Below, in pieces: positions 55,859 to 64,000 of a stretch of DNA of 64,000 nucleotides. The notes under the pieces were generated by a model, which was not told where the DNA came from, ran no database searches, and saw only the letters and a program-made list of their open reading frames with translations. Source of the stretch: Silene conica (Eukaryota > Streptophyta > Magnoliopsida > Caryophyllales > Caryophyllaceae); assembly GCA_029255685.2 (NCBI GenBank), contig CM055315.2:50993358-51057357 (forward strand), read 5' to 3'. Made by a program: the position numbers and the translations under genes. The stretch's first letter is position 1; every line of letters starts with the position of its first letter.

Positions 55859-58800
55859 AGAATAACAAGGCAGGACCTCCCAGCAGTAACCTTTGATGAA
55901 ACTGACGCAGAAGCTGTACTAGAGCAGCATCATGATGCCCTGATTATCACATTGAACATTGGAAATTGTGAGGTCAGGAAGGTCATGGTAGACACAGGCA
56001 GCTCCGTCAACCTACTAATGCTGGAAGCACTAAAGAGTATGGGATTTGACGAGAAGGACCTGACAAAGAAAGCTATTCCTCTGGTCGGATTCAGTGGAGA
56101 AACGGCGCATACCCTAGGGGAAATCACCATCCCCACCTACGCCGGAGGGCTGAACAAACAGGTAAGGTACTTAGTTATTGATGGTCCATCTACTTACAAT
56201 GTTATTCTTGGCAGGCCCTGGATCCACGAAATGCGAGCAATCCCGTCAACGTATCACCAGTGCCTGAAGTTTCCTACACCGTGGGGAGTTCAGGAGATAC
56301 GGGGAGACCAGGAGGAGGCCAAGGATTGTTACAAAGTAGCTCTCAAAAGGACCACCAAACCACCAGCCGCCAGAGCAGAGCAATTACAGCAACTGCACAT
56401 CCAGGGGGAGTACATCGAGCCCCAGCAGGCAGAAATCGATGAGGTCCACCTGGACGAGCAGCACCCAGAAAGGACCGTGTTCGCAGGCTCAGAGTGCTCT
56501 GGAGATCTGCGCCGGCAGCTCCTCCAGCTGCTCCGAAAGAACATAGACTGCTTTGCCTGGTCCCACAAGGACATGATTGGCATAGACCCAGAAATCATAA
56601 CGCACAAGCTCAGCATAGATCCAGGATTCAGACCAGTGCAGCAGAGGCGCAGGAAGTTCGCAGCAGAAAGACATCAGATCATAAACCAGGAGGTGGATAA
56701 CCTTCTGGAGGCAGGAAAGATTAGGGAAGTCAGGTACCCCGAGTGGCTATCTAATGTGGTGGTAGTACCAAAAAAGAATGGCAAGTGGAGGGTCTGTGTG
56801 GATTTCACAGACCTGAATAAGGCCTGCCCCAAGGATCCATTCCCCTTGCCACACATAGACGCTATGGTAGACGCCACTGCAGGCCACGAAATGTTGACTT
56901 TCCTAGACGCCTGGAGCGGGTATAACCAGATTAAAATGGACCCGGCAGACCAGGAAAAGGCAGCGTTCAGGTCCGAAAGAGGCATCTACTGTTACAACGT
57001 AATGCCCTTCGGCCTTAAGAATGCTGGTTCCACGTACCAGCGGCTCGTCAATATGATGTTCAAAGACCAGATAGGACGTAATATGGAAGTCTATATAGAT
57101 GATATGGTGGTCAAATCCAAGCAATCAGCAGACCACACCCAGCACCTGGAGGAAACATTCAACACCCTCCGGAAGTACAAAATGAAGTTAAATCCAGCTA
57201 AGTGTACCTTCGGAGTTTCCAGTGGGAAATTCTTGGGGTATATGGTAACACGGAGGGGGATAGAAGCCAGCACAGAACAAATCAAAGCAGTTCTGCAGCT
57301 GGAATCACCCCAGAAACCAAAAGATGTGCAGCGTCTGACGGGAAGAGTAGCAGCCCTGAGCAGGTTTATCTCTAGATCCTCAGACCGGTGCAGATTATTC
57401 TATGATATCCTTAGAAAAAGCCAGAAGTTTGATTGGACACCAGAGCACGAAAAAGCATTCCAGGAACTAAAGCAGTACCTGAGCAGCCCACCCCTGCTAT
57501 CCAAGCCAGAACAGGGGGAGGTCCTGCTCCTGTACCTCTCAGTCACCGAAGCAGCAGTAAGCGCAGTTCTGGTCCGACAACACGAAGGAGCTCAGCACCC
57601 GGTGTACTACGTCAGCAAGTCATTACTACCGGCAGAAGCAAGGTATACCTCACTGGAGAAAGTAGTATTGGCATTGGTCACAGCATCCTATAAGCTGCGT
57701 CCATACTTCGAGTCTCATACCATCTCAGTGTTTACCAATCACCCACTCAAGACGGTTATGAGAAAGCCAGAATTATCAGGACGAATGGCTAAGTGGTCTG
57801 TGCACCTCAGTGGATATGACCTCCAGTTTGAACCACGCACAGCCATAAAGTCACAAGCCCTCGCAGACTTCGTCTCCGATTTCAGCCCAGCACTCCAGAC
57901 CCAAGCAGAGCAGGAAATCCTGCACCTACATCAGGGTGTCAAACCAGACACCTGGGAGCTACGAGTGGATGGAGCTTCAAACGCCAGAGGGTCCGGAGTT
58001 GGGTTGATCCTACAATCGCCAGAAGGGGATCTAATCACCCAGGCAGTCCGATGTGAGTTCAAGACCACAAATAATGTGGCTGAGTATGAAGCCCTCGTCC
58101 TGGGACTACATCTAGCCCTGGACATGGGAATTGACCATGTCAATGTATACAGTGATTCACAACTAATTGTGAACCATGTCAACGGAACATACGAAGCAAG
58201 AGACCCCACAATGGCGGCCTACTTATGTGTAGCAAAGGAGTTAATCAGCAGATTCGTGGAATTCTGCATCCAGCAAGTACCCAGAGAGCAGAACGCAGAA
58301 GCAGACGCACTGGCAACTCTAGGCTCAACCTTCAAACCAGCCGACGTAGCCAGTATTCCAATCACCCATGTCCTCAGACCAGCCATTCCTGGACCAGACT
58401 CGGACCAGGAGGAGCTACCTATCTGCAGCAACAACCCAGACCAGGAGTCAGAACAAGACTGGCGAAAGCCATACCTAGACTGGTTGCAGCAGGATATCCA
58501 GCCCAGCAGTAAGAAAGAAGCACGCAGTTTCAGAATGAAGGCCTCCAGATTCCTACTAATTGATGGAATCCTGTTCCGGAAATCGTTAGCAGGGCCATAT
58601 CTGCGATGCTTGGACCAGACTGAGGCACAGACAGTCTTGCATGACCTCCACAGTGGGGACTGTGGAAATCATGCAGGGGGAGGAAGCCTGTCCAATAGAG
58701 CTCTCAGAATGGGATACTTCTGGCCCACAATGCGCAAGGATGCGAAGGAGTATGCAAGGAAATGCGACGCCTGTCAAAGGCACGCACCTGTCAATCACCA

Positions 58801-59688
58801 ACCAGCAGAGCCTCTGCACCCGATCATATCCCCATGGCCTTTTATGAAGTGGGGGATGGACATTGTGGGACCTCTCCCCAGAGCACCAGGAAACAAGCTA
58901 TACATGCTGGCCATGACAGATTACTTTTCTAAATGGATCGAAGCAGAATCATTCACCCAGACCACTGAAGCACAGGTCATCTCTTTTATTAAGCGCAATA
59001 TATTCACTAGATTTGGCATACCCTCAGAAATAATATGTGATAATGGTTCCCAATTCATTGGGAAGAAAACCGAGACTTTCTGTGCTGGGTGGAATGTATC
59101 ACTCCAGAAATCTACCCCTAGAAACCCCCAGTCCAACGGACAGGCCGAATCTAGCAATAAGATCATCATTGAGAATATGAAAAAGAAACTACATGAAATG
59201 GGAGGGAAATGGGCAGAGGAACTTCCTCTGGTCCTGTGGGCTGACAGAACTACTCCGAAAGTAGCAACAGGTTAGACCCCCTTCAGGCTTGTCTTCGGAG
59301 CAGAAACGGTAATTCCCTCTGAGGTCAAAGTCCCAACCCACAGGTACGGGCGTATAACTGAGGACCAGAACCAAGTGGAATTGGCCAGTAGCCTGGACAC
59401 TGTTGATGAACTCAGGACCAGTGCCTACGTCAGAATGGCCTCGTACAAGCAGATGGTGGCTCGAAGCTACAACAAGAATGTCAGGATCAGAACCCTGCAA
59501 GTAGGAGACCTGGTCCTGAGAAAGGTGTTACCAAAAACCGACAAGCCGGAAAATTCGCTTACAACTGGGAGGGTCCATACCAAATCAAGAGCATAGTTGG
59601 TAATGGGGCCTACAGGCTAATGACAATGGAAGGGGAAATGATACCCAGATCATGGAATATACTTCACTTAAAAAAGTATATTGTCTAA
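55859..59688 (+). pseudogene. pol: Tat-type Pol: protease, RT, two RNase H domains, integrase
   Basis: The frame is open from 55859 to 59275. Protease shows VDTGSS (near 55992). RT has the YIDD motif (57092-57103). RT-linked RNase H is followed by a second, cellular-like RNase H starting ELRVDGASN (near 57958), the hallmark of the Tat lineage. Integrase has a zinc module ending CDACQRH, Asp in WGMDIVGP (58859-58861), Asp in CDNGSQF (59039-59041) and Glu in NGQAESS. A TAG at 59273-59275 interrupts integrase. The frame continues to about 59545, where a one-base shift separates the last part, which ends in a LHLKKY-like tail at TAA 59686-59688. Catalytic residues are otherwise intact. Confidence 0.88.
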
Positions 59689-60331
59689 AGGTGCCTCCAC
59701 CAGACCAGAGCAGCTCCCTTAGACTCAGGTTCTATTCTGTATAAAGTTTACTCTGGTTCAGCCTAAAATTTTGTTTTGCCTTGATATTTTTTATATAAAC
59801 CTGAGTTTAGAATAATATCTTGCCTTATATTTTTTCAGTTTAAGTAATCTAAGTCTTGTAATTTCAAACCTTAGTATATTTTCAAATTTTTTAAGGAGAA
59901 ATTTCACTACTTATTTTCTGGACCAGAATTTACTTATCCTAGTGGACTGACCTAAAGAGGAAATCTGCTCTGATCGCAGGAGAACCTAAGTTAAGCCTGG
60001 CACCCCAGTATAGGGATGGGTATACAAAACACCAGGCCAGCACACCAAAACAGCGATGGCCAAAATACAAACGAAACATGCATGTACAAAAGAGAAAACG
60101 CCAGAACAGCGGCAGAAAAACCAACAGATGAAACAAAGCCCCATACAACGGGGAACCATACGATAAAAGAGCTGCCCAAGGCAGCCCAAGAGCAGAATTG
60201 TTTTTACTGGTCCACCCGGACCAGCAGCAAAAATTACAACAGCTAAGCCCACGCAGGGGCATCCAAGGTTAAAAAACAAAATATTAACGCCCATACTAGG
60301 GCCCAGCAGATAAATTTTTTAAAAAAAAAAC
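59689..60331. other. Spacer between pol and the antisense gene
   Basis: No gene is seen on either strand; the overlapping small ORFs lack support. The convergent ends of pol (plus) and the antisense gene (minus) face this spacer, so it probably holds 3' ends of both transcripts. Confidence 0.5.
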
Positions 60332-62446
60332 CTACTCATCAGGAGTAGGCCCAGCAGCAGCTACATCAGCATCGGTCGGGTCAGAGGTCACCTCATCTCC
60401 AACGTCTTGGGACCCCACCCCATCTTCTTCCTCACCATCGTCAGAAATCAGGTCCATGTTTAAACCCTCGGGAAAGTCAGAAGCAAAGGCCTTCTCCAAA
60501 GCTGCTAAGTCCCAGGTAGTATGGCTACCCTCCTGGAACTCCCGAACACACTTCACCCGGGTCTCAGCAGCAGTATAAGCAACAGCTTCAATTAACGCCC
60601 TTTGCAGACCAGCCTTCTTCTGCTCCAGAGCCTCCACCTTCAGCACCAGGTCCGCTTCTGAAGTCAAGGCCCTCTCCAGCTTAGAGTGAGCCGTGGCTAG
60701 CTGGTTCTGAGAAGCCTCCTCCTGAGCTTTGAGCATCTCCTGGCCCTTAGCCACATCCTGGCGAGAACGCTCAACAGCCTGCCGCAGACTTTCCCTCAAG
60801 GTCTCCTCCAATCTTAACTTCTCTGATAACTCCCGCTCCTTCTTCGCCAGGGCCTCCTGCATCCTCCCCACCTCCTGCCTCCTCCTCAGAGCCTCAGATT
60901 GAGCTGCCTTCGAGCAATGGAGTTCAGCCAGCAAGGCCTCACTCTGTCGTTTAGCACAAAGTGACAGCTCCAGGACCTGGATGTCCAGACCAGGTCAGGG
61001 AAAACAGAAGAAAGAAAAAAGAAGAGAAAAGGGAAGGAGAAAGGAAGGTTACCTCAAAGGAAACCTCCGCAGTGCGCCTGATCAAATCCTTAAAAGGACG
61101 AGTTTCCATAATAGAGGCAGAGGCAGGGAAAAGTAGTGAGTCCAAAGTAGGCCAGAGATGGGTCCTGGACCCACCGAAGTCCGCTGGGAGCTCCAGGCGT
61201 AAAGAAGAAGAGGAGGATAAACCTTCTCCAGAAGGTGGCAGAGGCAGCTGCTCCAAAACTGGCTTGTAACCAGGAGTAGGAATGGAGGGAGGAATCTTGA
61301 GAGGAGAAGGATCGACATAGGGAGCCTCAGCAACAGGCTCCTGGACCAGATCAACGGTGTCAACTTCAATAGGGGCAGCCTTGGACCCGGCTCCAGCAGA
61401 GCTCCCCTCCACAACGTCTATTTTTGTCTTCTTCGAGGACCCCGCGTCCCCAGAAGCCAACCTCTTTCTGCGCAGCTGCATTACCCTGCTCACATCTACT
61501 CTGGGCTTGCCTGAAAAGGTGACAGCAGAAATCAGAGTAGAATTAACGCAAGATCACACAAAGAAAGCAAAAAGCACCAAAAATACCGTACCCTCCTTCT
61601 TCACCACCAGAACAGCAGCATCCCGGACCAGTTTGGAAAACGTCCTCTCCTCGGGAGGAAGGTCCAGGAGCTTGGCCTTGGAAGCAGGAGGATCAGCAGA
61701 GTCAGGAAACTTAGCCAAGTTACGACCTGCAGAGACTAACAAATCGTCAGAAACAAACGAAGAAGCAATAAAGTAAGAAAAATCGAAGGAATGCTAAAGC
61801 AAAAACCAGTACCTTCCACGGGCTGCCAGGCAGAGAAAATATAGTCAGGAGAGGAAGGCAATGTGTCAATCTTGACAAAGATAAAACGAGTAAACCACTT
61901 ACTATCATCCGGAGTGGAAGAAAAAATAATGGCAGAAGGCATATTATCATGACTACGAATTGTGCACTGAGAATGACCCAGAGAACGAGGAGCGAATCAC
62001 TGCCCCAAGTCAGCCACACCGATGTTCAACCCCCGTTCACGGTTCAGAGCACAAATACTGAGCAAAATTCTCCATGCATGCGGAGCAATCTGACACATAG
62101 CAAGTTTGGTTAACTTCAAAAAATCTACAATCAAGTCAGGAAAAGGAAACCTGAGACCCAGACGGAAAGGATACTCATAGAGACAAGTCCATCCCTCCCT
62201 CTCAAAATCGGCTTTCTCGCCGGCGAGAGGAAAGTGATAGACCACTCCCTCCGGGAATCCAAAACGAAGCTTGATGAAAGAAGCATGAGACTCGTTGAAA
62301 GAAGAGTCGCATAAGTGCTTAGCCGCAAGTAATTTATGCGACGGGAAAGGACCAGAATAATCCCCCGAAGCAGAACTGGACCCAGAGGACCCCTCAGGAG
62401 CAGGGGTGGTAGAAGGAGTAGCAGAAGAAGATCCAGGGGCAGACAT
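60332..62446 (-). CDS. Antisense spliced gene of the Tat element (four exons)
   Basis: On the minus strand four exons, 62446-61813, 61726-61592, 61510-61053 and 60976-60332, are joined by introns of 86, 81 and 76 bp. Every intron begins GT and ends AG, and every junction keeps the frame. The sum is 1872 bases (624 codons). Exon 1 encodes a Ser-rich start and a globular part like the 'putative gypsy-type transposon' domain found in plant antisense ORFs. Exon 3 is Pro/Ser-rich with a basic RRKR patch. Exon 4 is a long Glu/Lys/Leu/Ala-rich coiled coil with an acidic tail. A TGA at 61999-61997 (codon 150) is the only interruption. Splicing is predicted from sequence. Function is unknown. Confidence 0.8.
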
Positions 62447-62574
62447 TGTGTAAAATCGAAAGTTGTGGTAAAAGAAATTTACCGCAGAGATAAAGCAAAA
62501 AAAAGCAAGAAAGGAAGTAAGAAAGAAAGTGAAGTGTGAAGATGGTAAAGGTAAAAGAGTGCGGTTAAAAGAGG

Positions 62575-62582
62575 TATTTATA
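62575..62582 (-). promoter_or_regulatory. TATA box of the antisense gene
   Basis: On the minus strand TATAAATA lies about 129 bp upstream of the antisense ATG (62446). This would place the start site near 62545 with a 5' UTR of about 100 nt. It lies between PPT and gene, outside the LTR, so the antisense gene appears to have its own promoter. Confidence 0.6.
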
Positions 62583-62817
62583 AGGGAAGCAAGTGAGTTA
62601 AAATTTGAAAGTTGAATTCAAAAGGTGAAAGATGAAGAGTTAAAAAGTAATAACAAGGGGACAAGCAGTTAATGAAGTGATGGGACAAGTGGGGTAAGTG
62701 GGACAAAGGAACGGCTGTGAACAGTTGCCTAGACTTCCCAACTACCCCAATAAAACCCCAGAAGCACGCTTAGGAGCCGAATAAAATTCCAGCCCAATTG
62801 AAGCCAAGTTAGGCTGA

Positions 62818-62831
62818 AATTTGGGGGAAAT
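62818..62831 (+). promoter_or_regulatory. Polypurine tract of Tat-lineage element
   Basis: ATTTGGGGGAAAT-type sequence abuts the 3' LTR start TGTTTAGCCC. Confidence 0.75.
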
Positions 62832-63357
62832 TGTTTAGCCCAAAAATCCTCATCACAATGTTGGGCCCATAAGTAGTCCCAGGAGCAGCAGCCCATTACA
62901 GAAGCAGACTAGACGCAGACTAGACGCAGACCAGAGCAGAAAAAGAGCTGTTGAAGGGAGGGAACGGGTCAAAACCCTAAGAGGATATTCCCCTATATTC
63001 CCTCCCATATTCCAGCACCAGAAACCGAATTGAGTGAGCTCAAATCCGCAACTATAAAAAGGAAGCTAGGGCATTTTTTTTAATCCAGTTCATGCGTTGT
63101 AAAACCCTACTACTCTCGAAAAATACTTGTAATCCGTCTCTACAGTGAAAATCTTCGATCATAGTAAAAATATTGGTGGGATTCCGTTCCCCCCGCGGTT
63201 GTTTCCCTCAACGGGTTTTTCCGCGTCACCAAAAATCTCTTGTGTCGTTGTTTATCTCTTTAATTTTCGTATTCATTTTCTACGTTAATCTTTATATTGG
63301 TTGACACTTTGACCCGCATCACATAAACATTGACCCGGTAGAAATTTTACCAAAACA
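62832..63357 (+). repeat. 3' LTR of Tat-lineage element
   Basis: 526 bp long. The only difference from the 5' LTR I can find is A for G at the eleventh base. The TATA box is at 63053-63060. Confidence 0.9.
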
Positions 63358-63362
63358 ATCAC

Positions 63363-63994
63363 CTAGTTTATTTTATCTATAATCTATTGCTAGTTTAGGA
63401 ATTTGAATCTTTTGTTCAATTACCTAGACATTAGTAGCAACTATTGTTCATCAATTGTATGCTTTTCATCGTTGTTGAATTGTAGGAGAATAATAATCAT
63501 ATGAATTAAAGTGTAGAACCGCTTGTGTATGCATTTGTTCTTCTTTGTTGTCTTCTCTAGTTATAACCTATGGAATGATTAAATTTAGATACGCTTGGAC
63601 TAGATTGTCATCACCATAAGGGTTGTTTATGTGCGCTTTTCGCAGTGAACAACTAAAAATAAGGAGAAGTAGAAAATCATGTTTTCACAACAAAGTATTC
63701 AAGAGTACATAGAGTCTAAAAGTGTTAATGATCAAACCTATATCATTTGTGGAAATTGTAAGACCCAACACTTCTTTTTATAATTTCATTTATTCGAATA
63801 TTTTAATATTTTGCTTTGTTAGATTTAGATTTAAAACCACAAACACCCCCCAATTGGTTACATTAGAATTATTTACACAAACACACATTAAACATAGACC
63901 TTCCTTGTGGGATCGACCCCTACTTACCCTCGCTATTGTTAGAGTTTGTAGTGGATAAATTTGTTAATTTGGAGACTCGCGACAAGTCTAGCCA
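63363..63994 (+). repeat. Right part of an LTR ending at the window edge
   Basis: The segment ends TCTAGCCA followed by AATTTT at the last bases. In the Athila elements here the LTR end is likewise followed by AATTTTGGCG, so a tRNA-Asp-type primer site probably starts just past the window. A GTGGGATCGACCCCTACTTACCC stretch near 63907, similar to other LTR ends here, supports this. The internal region lies outside. Confidence 0.6.
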
Positions 63995-64000
63995 AATTTT

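Larger units (their letters stand above)
54093..63357 (+). mobile_element. Tat-lineage Ty3 retrotransposon with antisense gene (9.3 kb)
   Basis: LTRs of 526 bp (54093-54618 and 62832-63357) differ by one base as far as I can see. A perfect TSD ATCAC lies at 54088-54092 and 63358-63362. It has a PBS, a gag lacking the core domain, a pol with dual RNase H, and an antisense spliced gene between pol and the 3' LTR, the layout known for Retand/Grande-type members of the Tat lineage. Although recently inserted, gag and pol carry several lesions, so it was probably mobilised in trans. Confidence 0.9.

Noticed and set aside
1-64000. Search for host genes
   Set aside because: Every ORF longer than about 150 codons belongs to a retrotransposon gene or its antisense gene; no host coding region, tRNA or rRNA could be supported.

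Overview
The window is intergenic plant DNA built almost entirely of nested LTR retrotransposons. I see no host gene, rRNA, tRNA or CRISPR array. The evidence for a plant, probably a eudicot, is the set of families: Athila-type and Tat-type Ty3 elements with dual RNase H, a chromodomain-bearing Ty3 element, Copia elements primed at the methionine-tRNA site, a TRIM, and an hAT-like DNA transposon. The species cannot be fixed from the sequence.

The base layer is a degenerate minus-strand Athila-type element. Its remnants are an LTR (3757-4781), internal DNA (4782-5114, 15821-16893, 43605-44904) and an ATHILA ORF-1-like pseudogene split between 43842-44904 and 48494-48845. Other elements sit inside it, and most can be delimited by target-site duplications (TSDs). 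On the left is the tail of a plus-strand Athila-type element (1-3756). At 5115-15812 is a 0.5-kb hAT-like element (TSD TGCAAGAC) holding a minus-strand Copia solo LTR (5554-15746, TSD GTGTC), which holds a gag-only Copia element (6814-15733, TSD ATATT). At 16894-43599 is a non-autonomous plus-strand Athila element (TSD ATTTA). It hosts a Ty3 solo LTR (19962-22700, TSD CCGAG), a deleted chromovirus (24039-29507, TSD GCAAC) and, inside its 3' LTR, a Copia element with a complete pol (34151-42287, TSD CCATA).

Further right, a minus-strand Ty3 solo LTR (44905-48488) contains a minus-strand TRIM (46896-47448). A Copia LTR fragment (48846-49297) is followed by another Athila-type element (5' LTR 49298-51942 and a broken gag). 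That is followed by an LTR running to the window end, interrupted by a young Tat-lineage element (54093-63357, TSD ATCAC).

Four things stand out. (1) Two related Copia elements divide the usual gene set: one encodes only Gag, ending at the Gag-protease junction; the other encodes an unbroken zinc-knuckle-to-RNase-H polyprotein whose N-terminus lacks the Gag domain. They share leader, primer site and 3' region. (2) The Tat element carries an antisense gene with four exons joined by canonical, frame-preserving introns and its own TATA box. (3) Two Ty3 LTRs hold arrays of short hairpins in which the loop is constant and the stems covary. (4) Each Athila family repeats its own short palindrome in LTRs, spacers and even coding sequence, and keeps a second polypurine-like box about 1.45 kb upstream of the true one.
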